Assembly (NCBI GenBank): GCA_007922305.1 | Contig: ML677326.1 | Coordinates: 50,190,460-50,254,459, forward strand | DNA length: 64,000 nucleotides | Direction: 5' to 3' | Source of the DNA: Dermatemys mawii | Lineage: Eukaryota > Chordata > Testudines > Dermatemydidae | Part shown: positions 1 through 11,055 of the stretch, in pieces | Layout: each line of letters starts with the position of its first letter | Position numbering within the stretch: the first letter of the stretch is position 1 | The notes under the pieces: model-generated | What the model was told of the DNA's origin: nothing | Seen by the model: the letters and a program-made list of their open reading frames with translations, nothing else | The model's database searches: none | Program-made: the position numbers and the translations under genes

Positions 1-354
1 GATACAATCAATCAAGGATTGAACAAAGATTACGAGTGGCTAGCTAATTACAAAAGCACTTCTCTTCTCTCGCTATTCACATCTCCAGTTCAGCTGCTAG
101 AGGAACACCTCACCCTCCCTGATTAGAGATAACAAGCTGGTTCAGCCTCATTGGACTAACCTTGTTATCTCCCACCTGGTTCTTGCCTACCTATTTATAC
201 CTGCTCCTGGATACTTCCACTGCATGCATCCGACGAAGTGGGTATTAGCCCACGAAAGCTTATGCTCTAAAATTTTAGTTAGTCTTTAAAGTGCCACAGG
301 ACTCTTTGTCACTTCTGCAATTCCAGACTAACACGGCTACCCCTCTGATTCTAG
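1..354 (+). repeat. AACACGGCTAC-tailed interspersed repeat, copy A (left end outside window)
   Basis: An interspersed repeat whose last ~130 bases recur at 45183-45300. It contains the core around 229-267, an ATTTTAGTTAGTC stretch, a GTGCCACAGGACTC block and the terminal tail ACTAACACGGCTACCCC ending near 354. Upstream, GAGATAACAAG (126-136) is perfectly inverted at 161-171. No reading frame is supported. I recognise the 3' part as a very common reptile repeat but cannot assign a named family; the core resembles a hammerhead ribozyme (see findings), which would fit Penelope-like elements. The 5' end and any left target duplication lie outside the window. Confidence 0.7.
230..267 (+). ncRNA. 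hammerhead-ribozyme-like core (hypothesis)
   Basis: CCGACGA at 230-236 is followed by a 5-bp stem, GTGGG 238-242 paired with CCCAC 249-253, then GAAA 254-257. A 2-bp stem follows (GC 258-259 with GC 264-265, plus A257-T266), then the dinucleotide TC at 266-267. Known hammerheads have CUGANGA, stem II, GAAA, a short stem III, then UH at the cleavage site, so the order matches. Departures: the second core base is C instead of U, one extra A (237) lies before stem II, and I see no convincing stem I. If it derives from a ribozyme, this copy is probably inactive. Confidence 0.3.
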
Positions 355-685
355 ACAAAAGTCAGTTTCCCAGACCAAACAGATTAAAAAGTGAATTATT
401 GCTTAAGCCATACCTACAGTTTTATATAGGCTTTTTGGGTGGGATTCAGTTCTAGTTTTCCTCCTTGATTAATTCCAGCACCTTCTACACTCCATTTTCA
501 ATTTCTCTCCTGTATCAAATATCTCTGTGATATATCCCAGTTCTCCCTGGTCTCTCTGTATCCACCCTGCTCTCACTGGTACCTCTTTCTTTAAATGGAC
601 ATCAGCTAAAGATGAACACACTGAATTTTGTTCAATGACTTCATCTTAACTGGCTTGCACTATAATATAGCCTTAAATGGCAAGC
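355..685. other. unique AT-rich DNA
   Basis: Non-repetitive spacer between the truncated repeat and the LTR-like unit. No exon-like frame, hairpin or tandem repeat stands out. Confidence 0.5.
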
Positions 686-1422
686 TGTGATGGAGTATAT
701 AAACCCAACACTGGGATAGAAGGGGTTAAGGAGAAGTTCTGGCCCAGGTGGCCCTGCCCCATTGCACCCTCAAAGCCTGTTTCAGCTAGAAGAGGAGTTT
801 AGAAGAGACACAGACAGAGCACAAAGAAGGGATAGCAGAAAGGATAGGGAGATAGACCTATCCCAAGAGCTCCTAAGTAGGAGCACTGCGGCAATCCTTG
901 TTGCAGGAAAGGGTGGGGCAGCTACCCTAGGCCCCACAGCAGCGACTAGCTAGTCCTTAAGGACTAAAGAACCCTTCATGTTATCCCTTCTTGGATTGTT
1001 TGTGAGACTGTAACGATGCCCTGGAGTAAGAACATAAGTGGTAGGAAACAGCTCAAGGTGGCAGTCTTAGAGCATTCCTGGGTGCTTGACACTCCTAGGG
1101 CTCTGGGTCATAAACCAGTAGATGGAGAGCCCAGGAGACAATGTAAGTCCTGAAGCAAAGTTGTGAGGTCCACAAGGGTCTGGAATTGGGCATGCAACTC
1201 CTTTTGTGGGGACACTGTACTTCTATGCTTTGCTGAACTTTGTTACCCCAGAAAGGGATGGATTTCAGTGGTGACCTGGCTGAGGCCGAGTTTCTATCTA
1301 CTAAAAAAGAGATTGCCACCACACAATAGTGACCAATACTAGGAAATGCTAGAGACCAGGAAGAGTTGTGACCTAGGGACTAACCATTAGGGGGTACCAC
1401 TGATAAGCCCATCCCTGTCACA
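686..1422. mobile_element. solo-LTR-like element, 737 bp
   Basis: The unit begins TGTGATGG and ends CCTGTCACA, giving the TG...CA termini and short inverted ends typical of retroviral or retrotransposon LTRs. It is flanked by CAAGC (681-685) and CAAGT (1423-1427), a 5-bp target duplication with one mismatch. It is clearly richer in G+C than its flanks and has a TATATAAA box about 13 bases from its left end. No gag/pol frame is attached, so a solo LTR left by recombination is the simplest reading. A non-autonomous LTR element is the alternative. The small frame at 762-953 is not considered a gene. Confidence 0.6.
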
Positions 1423-4400
1423 CAAGTATAATTCAGAAACATAATCAAAAATTCCTTAAATTTCAGGTCCTACAAATAAATAAGTGCACACCTAAATATC
1501 ATAAAATCATTATATCAGACTGTTGGTGAAAAATTAAAAGAAGACCTTCTACAGACAGAACAGGCAATAAATTCTTACAAACTATTACATCATTTTAGTA
1601 TTATTGTAGAATATTCAAACACTTCAGACAGTAATGAGAACATGTCTAAGTTTTACTCCATTGACAAGAAGTTGCAGTTACTGAGTAAAAACAATAAATA
1701 ATATACTCACCATAAAAGGTGGATCCTTAAAATATATTTAGATTTGTTTTAAAATGCAATTAAAATTTATTGTACTTCAGGATTTCTGCAGTATCTTTTG
1801 AGCCAAAGACTTAGAGCACTAATAATTAGCTAAATATCTGAATGACAAAATCTGGCTTTGATTTCAAACAACTCCTGGTTAGGGAATGTTTGTGTGTTGC
1901 TAGGCAACACAATTTGTGATCAATCAATGTTGCTAAATTATTTTTGCATATAATAATTGACTTTTAAGATTTTGATGCGTGTACATTATGAAGTTTGTGG
2001 TTATTAACATTTAAATAGCTATGTTAAAAATGCTGATTTTTATAATAAAAAAGAAAAAGCTACATCTTAAAACTGAAGGGAAGAACTGCCTCCCATGATA
2101 ATAAATGTTCAGTAATTTGAAAAGTTTTGCCCCCTTGGGATAACGTATAACATAGTGAAATAACACTTTATGCTGGTCTGATCACCTACCTTCTCTGATG
2201 AGTTGGCTGTGGAAAGACTGTTAGATGCAAAGCTCAATTAGTGTAATTTATGTATCCTTGAACGTCAATCATCACTGTTGAGAGGTGGGACTTTCAGGCT
2301 CTCTGTGCATTAATTAAGAGCTCATCTCAGCAGAGTAATCTTTCTACCTAAAGACCAAAAAGTAAGTTTTAAATAGATTCTAAAAGACAACATGTCATAT
2401 ACAAAGTAAATGTAGGTCTTTAGCTCGTATGTATATAAGGGCAGTAAGAGGACATTCTTAACAACAATGTAAAGGACACCAATCCCTTGTTCACATTTAA
2501 CTTTATAGATACTGAATTATTTTCAACATACACATTGAATCCTGCCTAAAAGACTGCATCCAACTCTTGTAACTGTATGTGGAGACGACTGAAGTTTGAC
2601 TAGGTTGTTTGGATATCAATGTTGCTATTTGACCCCTGTCTAATTACTGATGCTGAGCTGATGTTGATCGAGTGCATCTACAGTATGGAAGTTAGACCAT
2701 ATTTCTCTCTGATGGCCAGCTTTTTGTTCCAGGCTACCTTGTGACTGAATATGCAATGGGCAAAACAATGCAAGCTCGGCAAAAGTGAGCGAATGGACTT
2801 GCACACTGCATCACTTTCAAAGCCTGAGTTATGGAGTACGTATGCAGTTGTTGACTGGCCCTTAAAATTTGGAGAGGTTAAAAAACTAGCTGGGCTCACT
2901 AGTGTCAGCTGCTTGAGAGATGCCTCTCTCATGGAATGGGTTGTGTGAGGACTAGCAAATATGCTGCTTAGGACTCACTTGGGAAATAGTATATAAATAA
3001 TATATTACATCATTTATAAATGAAGGGAGGGAAAACAAATTTAAAAAGCTGGTCTGGAAATAAACATGTCAGCTAATAGCTTGTGCATAAAAAGGGGGGG
3101 AAATTAAGAGAAAAATAAGTTTACACTTGAGAGAACAAGAACAAACTGGTTTGTCAAAGACTGAAATAAGGAATATAATGAAAGTGTACCAAAAAAACCG
3201 AACAAAGAAAACAGAAAGAAAGACTGCTGTAGGAAGGCTTGGAAAGAACAAATAAAATGCCAAACTCCAAAATGAAATTTCGAACAGAGGAAAAAGCCAG
3301 AAAAATAGGATTTCAGTGTTCAGAAAGGTTTCAGGCAGCTGCGAACAGAAGCTAAAATAAACTATGCATGCATTACATGACATAATTAATAATAATTATA
3401 AAGGAGGATCTTGCATAGAGAAATAGTACAATGGAAAGATGTGTCAGAATGTGGGGAAAGATCTACTAGCTGTCCTATAAAAAACAAATGTGAGTTCTGG
3501 TGTTCTTCATTGCTGTTACATTTTGCAGGCTTTAACAAAAGACATATGTTTGGGAAACACAGAATCGTATATGCTACAAATTTACCACCTAACTAGTATA
3601 CCTGACAGGTACTGAATAACAGTAGCAAAGCTGACAAAACAAACTGTAGATATTACACGTACTGTGTGTAAACTGTTTTCCTCTAAACAATAATATATGA
3701 TGAAACTATTACTACTGTATAAGAGCAGTTGTTTTGTGAAATAAAATAGGAAAAAATTTAGCCAATAAGTTATATTAATGTTGTTCATAAAAATATTTTA
3801 TAATCCTCTACCAGTCCTCTCTCACGTATACTCCAAGCCATTTATGTGGTGTTTATTATACAATAGGAATAAAAAGCACTCCCCAGGTATAGGATAGCAG
3901 TATGACTCATTAGATTTAAGAGCCCGATAAGCAGATGGGCTCAAAAAAAATCATGCCCTTACACACAATACGAATACACTGCAATACCCCTTGAGAATAT
4001 AAGTATTAGAAACTTGCTATATTGTTAGGAATTCAACCTTCATCCTATGAATTAAAAGGATTATCAAAGCCACATAGTATAAATGACTGATTACGTGTCA
4101 TACCACTCTAAGTGTATGCATTTTTTGATATCTGAAATTTTGTTTATTTTCCATATGGTTTTCTAATATATCCCTCTGGTTTAGACTATGATAGACTTTG
4201 GAGAGGGACATGTTTAATATTCACTAACACTTGGGGCATATATATTTTTATATTGAAAGGAAAAGGAGATATGCCTATGGTTTGTTATTTTTACTCTCTT
4301 AATTGAAGAAAAGTATGTGCGGCCTCCTACTAGTCATATTTAGTATATTCCTTTTCACCTGTGTCCCTTGAATAAGGTGATGGCAGAGATAACCAACACA

Positions 4401-5157
4401 CTAAACTTTGGAATAAACAGTAATTCTTTGTTCTTCTAAACAAAGATGAATTTTATGACTGTTTAATTTGCTGTCATTCACAAGGGACAATGTCAAGAAC
4501 TGGTCTACAGGATTTTTAGCTAAGTACAAATTGAACATTAGCAGCACGGTGCCTGCTCATTCCCTCTGCCTCCTCACACCCTTCCTTCATGTTTCCTTAG
4601 TTAGTTCTCATCTGAACCCACGCTGGTGGTATGCTGCTCTGGAAGCCAGCCATAAACCAAGGCTAACTTGAACAATAAAATCTGGATGATCTAGTGAACT
4701 GAGAGATTTGTAACCTGCCTTCAGGTGAATCAAATTCAGCCACAAAAATCTTCTGACATGCAGCTATCACAAGCACCTCACAGAATGTCAACAGAGCTGT
4801 ACTGAATATTCTAAATGAAACATGCAGAGAACCACTGGATATCATGTGCTATCATAAAATAATCATCAAAGGTGGATGAACTATCTAGCTATACCTTGGC
4901 ACATGAAAAACAAAAATATCTACTTTCCTGCTTTGTTTATTTTTTATAAAAATGGTGTGTGATACAGCAAATATAATAATTTCTGTAGCTAATTACAAAC
5001 AACAGGAATACCCACATTTTCAAAAGTGGCTATTAATTCTTTTTTTGGACAAGTCAAGTTTGATTTTTCCAAAGTACCGAGTAGCTGAAGTCAATGGCAA
5101 TTGCATAGCATCACAGAAAATCAGACTGTCACAAGTTGGTTGGCTCTTTTAAATTAA
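1423..5157. other. long AT-rich stretch without recognisable gene
   Basis: Mostly unique sequence. A purine-rich block spans about 3090-3330. A fragment around 5017-5110 starts with ATTTTCAAAAGTGGC and contains GCTGAAGTCAATGG, matching the style of the old palindromic elements seen later. Short frames here have no domain features and no compositional contrast. Confidence 0.45.
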
Positions 5158-5480
5158 AAATGTTCAGCTCCCTTGTGCTGGAAATGGTGCTCCCAGTTTG
5201 GCCAGTTAACAGGGTGGGCTATGAAGAGCCAAACTGTCAGTAAGGAAGGAGAAGCAGGAAATTCCCTAGGAGATGTTGCCAGAGTCCTGGGGAGCGAGGC
5301 AGAGGGAACCTGGGAGGCCATGTGTGAAAGCCCCATGAAGAACTGCTCAGCTAAAAGACCAAGGAAGAATCTTGAAAGAGAAAGGTCTAGGAAAGGCAAA
5401 AGGGGGAATCCCCTGGGACCTGTGGACTGAGGAACTGTTTTTGTTTGTTTGCCTATGTTCAGAAAATAAAATTGTGCCTA
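5158..5480 (+). repeat. G+C-richer block, possible decayed repeat
   Basis: Composition shifts abruptly to purine- and G-rich sequence at about 5158 and returns to AT-rich DNA after 5430. The block is followed by a T-rich tract and the poly(A)-signal-like AATAAA at 5465. An 85-codon open frame (5173-5430) lies inside but looks like no domain I know. The sharp edges suggest an inserted, decayed element, perhaps an LTR fragment. Confidence 0.3.
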
Positions 5481-6379
5481 GAAAGAAACATTGCATGTAG
5501 CAGAAGTTAGTGGACACTTTACAAAATGTGGTTCTCTTTCAGTGAGAAAAAAATAAGTTTAAAATACAATTTTGAAAAGAGAACAGTTGTAGTTAACTGC
5601 CTTATTCCCTAAAGTGAATCTAAGAATGCCTGTGTGGCTGCTTGTAAAGAAATTGAAAAGTACATGGCTAAATTAGTCACAATACACCTTATCATATAAA
5701 ATCATCTAAGTCTGTGAACAAAAATAAGATGGTATCAATCCTCTTTTGAGAGGCAGCAGATGCTGGGGCCTCGCAGGTCAGCTTTCTGTTGGAGGAAAAA
5801 TTAGTAACATGGAATTCAGGTATATTCTTAGTGCAGCTTCTTTGTTTCATACGACATACCGACTCTTGAACAGAGGTGGTCAAAACAAAGGCAACTCCTT
5901 TCAGGGTTCACAGCCAAATGTTGATGCCTGGTTGATGTGTTTCTCTTATGAAGGCATGGAGAGTTTATATTTAACTACTACATTATTTGTATGTATACAT
6001 TACATAACGCATCAATGAAAACCTATCATAAGCTTCACCTAGCCACACTCTATACTGCCACTTCCATTCCAAGACCTACTTTCCAAAATGGAAGATGACC
6101 TCTGGCCTCTGCAATAATACCCCACGTCGCTATAGAACAAGGATAGCTACTTCACAAAAATCCCAGGAAGGAACTCTGCCTCTAGCATTGATTCTAGAGA
6201 GATTAAGGCCAAAGGTAACTCCCTTTGTGGTAACCACAGCTCCCCCCAGTAAAAGTGGTATTATGGTAATATATTCAAACAAAAGGGTGGAGTTAAGACA
6301 ACATATCATTTCCTGACTTTAGTGCTTTAAAATTGTAACCTTCTCTTAGAATTTTAATGTATCTTCATGGATTTTTGTT
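5481..6379. other. unique DNA, nothing recognised
   Basis: Ordinary-looking sequence with short frames only. No inverted or tandem repeat of note was seen by eye. Confidence 0.4.
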
Positions 6380-6394
6380 GGGGGGGGGGGGGGG
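6380..6394 (+). repeat. homopolymer G15
   Basis: Fifteen consecutive G residues in an AT-rich setting. Such runs are prone to slippage and sequencing error, so the exact length should be treated as uncertain. Confidence 0.9.
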
Positions 6395-6499
6395 CTGGTT
6401 TTAAGGAACAAAAGATAATGTTTTCGGACTGTTATCAGGGTCAAATGGAGTTAAAATGGAAATTTATTTCCCACCTTACAGCAGCTGATAACCTTCCTA

Positions 6500-6542
6500 C
6501 TATATACCCCACTGCCACACACAGTGGCAGTGGGGTATATAG
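6500..6542. repeat. perfect 19-bp hairpin
   Basis: Bases 6500-6518 pair without mismatch with 6524-6542 across the 5-base loop ACACA; the stem includes ACCCCACTGCCAC. No target duplication is obvious, and it does not match the palindromic element families elsewhere in the window. Confidence 0.85.
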
Positions 6543-7429
6543 AACATAAGAATGGGAGTAGGAAAATATTTGCCAATATTCACAGTACCTGATACACCCT
6601 GAAAATCATATTACATCTGAAAAACAATTGTATAATTTTATGCAACATTACTTTAAATATATACATTAGCAGTTCAGTCCTAGCCCCACATGGTAAGAAT
6701 TGTTCAGCTTGACTTTTCTTATTTCTAGTACATTAAAGCATAGAGAAACAGTAGGTGGAGATTTCTCTGTAGCCAAAAATCTCTTGTGAAGAAGGGTCAG
6801 ATCCTTCGTCTATCAGTTTATCACACAGTATTGGAGTCACTTTGAAAATGATTCCATTGCAGTCAGCAACACCCAAAATGTGGATGGAAGTCATTAATCA
6901 GGCAGCCATACCTTAATGTGTTCTACTGTCGAGACAGTGACCATTGCTGACTCTATGGATAAGAGAGAAGTTCATTTTAAAGTGGGATGCACCTGTATGT
7001 GATAACTTTGACTTCAGCATTTTGCTACCTCAGTCTCTCCAGTTATCCCTTCCATTTCTCTCATCCTCCTCACCTACCCTAATCTCAGGATCTATACTCA
7101 ACTTTATGCAAACATTTCAAATCCATATTTTTGAAATGAGAAAGTTAAGAAAACAGATTTACCCATGTGACTGGGGAATTAGTTTCTCAGTTCTTAGCTA
7201 TACACTCAATTGAAAAGCAAACAAGAATACAATACTATTACTCTAAGATCTGTACTTTTTAACATATTTGGCCTGCTTTATATTATTGTGTCTGATCGCA
7301 TGGAGTTAAATCAAAGGTGCTGTTAGGATGAGTAAAGCAGGAAACTAAACAATGACTAGATATAAGATTATCAAGGAAAATACTAAGGGTTCTGAAGAGA
7401 ACAGTGGGAGAGCTATGAATTGGAAAATG
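6543..7429. other. unique DNA, nothing recognised
   Basis: AT-rich, with a pyrimidine-rich patch at 7030-7080. The 89-codon frame at 6944-7213 shows no recognisable features. Confidence 0.4.
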
Positions 7430-8220
7430 CCTACCTGCCTGGCTCCAGCCAGGTTAACAGGTTTGTTTTTCCATCTGAGATACTAAGATCAAAGGATGTT
7501 AAACTGTTAAGAACTCCTGTCTAGAGAGGAAGGTGAGTGGGCAACAGCAGCTTTGGTGATGGTGGTTGGGGGCGGTGAGGGCGGTGAGAGACAGAACTGA
7601 TGCTGAGAGCAGAGAATGTAGCAGGTCTGTGAGGCTGTGGCAGAGATGTGCAGGATGTGTCAGAGGCAGCTGGGCTTTGCTGAGCTTTGAGAGAGATAAC
7701 GAGCTATAAGCAAGATGAAAGCAGGTAAACTTTTCGGTCTCTCAGCCTGTTCTCTGTTTGCCGTGTACCTTTGGGGTAAATGGACAATACAGAAGGATCT
7801 TTTTGGAATAACTTTAATCAGCTGCTGATCATAGGTTCCCAGAGACAAGTGACTTACAGGTATCAGTTCCAGTTGGGCCTTCTTGTGTTAATATAGTTTA
7901 AACCAGGGACTGCTACCCTGGGACTGTGGTAGCACTGCAAGGGTCCACACTGGCAGAGGGGAAGGTAGTGAAACTTGTAACCTAAGGGATGGAGTCATGA
8001 GGGACAGCAAGGAGTCAAAGCAACTGCTCACTCTGTAACAGTATGAAGGGATTAGGGGGTATTGTAGCCTAGTATTCCAGTCTGAAGTGGGGAGAACCAC
8101 AGACTTCCACTCTGGGAAAATGCCAGTAGAGAGAGGGTGGTCAGTTGGAAGAGTACCCACAGAAGAAACCAGTGAAGAGATCACAGATGCAGCTCATCCT
8201 CGAGCTATCACAACAGTAAA
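7430..8220. repeat. G-rich segment, possible decayed LTR or other repeat
   Basis: A block richer in G than its flanks, with short G-rich direct repeats around 7571-7587 (GGCGGTGAGG, GGCGGTGAGA) and frequent GAGAG runs. No termini or target duplication could be set and no protein is recognisable. The open frame on the minus strand at 7888-8184 is probably fortuitous. Confidence 0.25.
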
Positions 8221-10088
8221 TAAGATAATCTGTCATGGTTAAGCAACTGCAGCAGAACATTATTCTGCACTACCTAGATGCTACACATATTTATCTAAGA
8301 TTACAGAAATGCTCAATATAGCCTATTGATTTGTTCGGAAATAATCTGTGATCCTATAATTACAGACAATATCATTATTACACATACAGAAAATAGGGCT
8401 AGGCAGTGTAAGTAGTACTGTGGGTACCAAAGAATTAACGATTTCAAGGTGTGCATTACTTACATGGAAGTTATGATACTAGAGAGGAGCAAATCAATGT
8501 GAAAGGAAAAAAATTACAAGGTCCCGCAGTGCTACTCAGGCTTCCCAGTGCAATCCCCAACCCACCCATCGCCACCAGGATATCTTCACATTGTTAATAG
8601 TAATCAAGAAAAGCAAAAGCAGAATGTAGTCATCTTCCATATGCCAACGAACCCACTCATTTTGTACTGATATTTCAGTAAACCCTCAGGCAACAAAGTG
8701 ATCGAGTGGCATATTATATAAATGATATAATGCGGGGAAGCTCCTACCCTCTGTTCTCATTCTGGGTTTCAGACAAGTGAATGCAGTCATATTTTGTGCT
8801 GTTTCCATGTTGTGGAGTATACTAGAAGAACCAGCACTGGAATTATGACCGCTACCCTTCATACTAATACACCTTATGACCTCCCAGCTACTAGTCTTCA
8901 TATTGTAATTGATCCCCCTACTTCACTTTGGAGAAGAATGAATTACAAAATGACATTACTGCAAACTTCTCTTACATCATTACTATGGGGGAAGAGAAAT
9001 CAGCCTGCTATTCACTTTCCAGATATCACTCTTCCTACTTCACTGCTAATGGCCTCTGTCACAGCATCCCCATCTATATCAGAAAAGAAACTGCTTCCCA
9101 ATTTCTGGCTCCAAAATGTGGTGTTCTGTCTATAACAGTCTGGTCTTCCCAGTTAAATTTATCAAACTGGACCTTTATTTTTTCAACACTTCTCTGCGCT
9201 TTACAAGATAAGATGCCTAACAATGGGACATCATGTTACAGCTTCTAGATCTTGCCATCTTGTTCAGTTTCCATTAAAAGAGATGGCCCTTTCAGAGGTT
9301 CTCTTTTCTGCATAGATGATTGCTGCTGCTCCCACAGTGTGTGAAATTACTCTGATGCCTTAATGAAGCAGAAAAGAAGCCTCTGCTTAATGATCTCTCC
9401 CTGAGTGGTGTGCTCCGTACTTATAGATCTGTAATCTAGTCAGGTTTAACAGATTAAAATCAAGCCAATTTCTTTACTTCAGAGTTGAGGGAAGGGTTTT
9501 AATAGGAAAGTGATCTGAAATTAGGCCTTAAACAAGTTAAATTCCATTCATTTCCTGGCTCTGTGGTCAGGGAGAGGATTAAACAAGATGGTGGCCTTAA
9601 AGCTGTGCAATTCCTATTTATGAGTCAGTTCACAGTTCTATAAAACAGACAATAAGTTTGTAAAGATGAGGCAGGCACAAACTGTATACTTTATCATGGT
9701 GAAGAAACTTTGGTCCTAATCTGTGCCCCCTCTACAACTGCCTTGTATCACTCGGTGGGAATCCCTCAGTGGCATAAAGCTATGATAGTAGTTCTCAGAA
9801 TGTGGGGGCATGTCTGACCCATCTACACTAGGTGACTTCCAGTTGCCATGATGACCCTTGGGAGTAATGCAACTGTTTCTTGGCAGTATCAGTTGAGAGG
9901 ATTAAAAAGAGCAGGAAATGGATTCCTATAGATTTTTAAACTCCCAAAGAAAAAAGTTCCCTGCTAGTCTACTAAAGCAGTCATAAGGATGTACTGCGCT
10001 TGCTCCTCGAAGGATCTTGCCCATAATTTGTAATTCAGATTGAGAGTGGGAAATGAGAGGAAAATAACAGATACATACTTGTTATAGG
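8221..10088. other. unique DNA without supported gene
   Basis: Two overlapping plus-strand frames (8794-9135 and 8928-9248) occupy part of this stretch, but neither shows a domain, signal peptide or biased codon use. I see no repeat family here. Confidence 0.4.
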
Positions 10089-10216
10089 TACTGCCTCTCA
10101 CAGCGGTGGATTAACTATGCCGGCAGGAGAAGCTCTCCCATCTTTACTAAAGTGCAACAGTGGTACAGCTACATTGAGGCAGCATTTTAAGTGTAGACTT
10201 GCTCTATGTGTAGACT
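10089..10216. repeat. fragment of a palindromic short DNA element
   Basis: Contains GCCGGCAGGAGAAGCTCTCCC (split here as GCCGGCAGGAGAAGC then TCTCCC) with a self-complementary GGAGAAGCTCTCC centre, and ends in GTGTAGACTTGC. This resembles the reptile short inverted-repeat elements whose ends read GTCTACAC; 17023-17298, 30350-30650 and 36605-36805 are of the same general style. Confidence 0.45.
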
Positions 10217-11028
10217 TGCACTCAAAGAAGCACCCACAATAGCTTCTGCAAATATTCCTAAGCAAACAAGACAGTTTCCATCAACCAGGTAAATAGAATT
10301 CATACCATGTGACAGAAGACATTTGACTAGTTTCAATCAAACCAATGTGAAACAAGGAAATGCACTGGGAAAAATAGCCTTGAAATTTCTTCAGGCAGTG
10401 GAATGTAGAAAAATGTCCAGGATCATTTTAAAAAAACATTTGTGACTTGCACACAAAATTTTAGGCAAACTGCCGCATTTTTATACAGAGGGGTATTGTG
10501 AGTGGCACTTTTGCAGCCAATATTTATGACAGCTCTAGCAAAAGTCAACTTGTCCACCCTGATTTTTAAAAATGTCTGTATTAAAATGCTTTACAGAAAT
10601 AGATGTACTTCTTTGCTCATTATTTATTATAATTTGCTGTAAGTTAACCTGGATACCACAAGCAACTTAGTATATGGATTTATGGTATTACTGTATCCTC
10701 CAGTGAAATGCTATTTTGTTGCTTCTAACAAAAGTACTCGAGTGAATCATAACATTATCCCCCACTTTCCCAACATCAGTGAAATATGAAGGGGATTGAG
10801 GAAGACTATTATTCCTTTCCCTGTATTGGTGATGGTGAACAGTAGTGTCATAAAAGCCATGCTTTAAGAGTAGTGTTATTTCTATACTGATATAAATATA
10901 TGTTGCAGCTGAAATATAGTTTTTGAAAAAAGTGAATAGAATTTTAGTGGCTGTTCTGAAACAGATCATAATAAATGAAGTTAGGTTGTTTTTTTATGAC
11001 CTCAAAAACACAAACAAAACAACAGAAC
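10217..11028. other. unique AT-rich DNA
   Basis: Nothing beyond short frames. The minus-strand frame 10688-10969 has no recognisable features. Confidence 0.4.
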
Positions 11029-11055
11029 TGTGCTTGTAATATAATTACAAGCACA
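11029..11055. repeat. 12-bp perfect hairpin
   Basis: TGTGCTTGTAAT at 11029-11040 is inverted perfectly at 11044-11055 around a 3-base ATA loop, followed by a T run. No neighbouring gene suggests a terminator role, so it is listed only as structure. Confidence 0.8.

Noticed and set aside
762..953. 63-codon frame inside the LTR-like unit
   Set aside because: Short, no similarity to retroviral proteins, and lies within a noncoding LTR.
11029..11055. Hairpin plus T run considered as a bacterial-type terminator
   Set aside because: No gene upstream and the window is eukaryotic.
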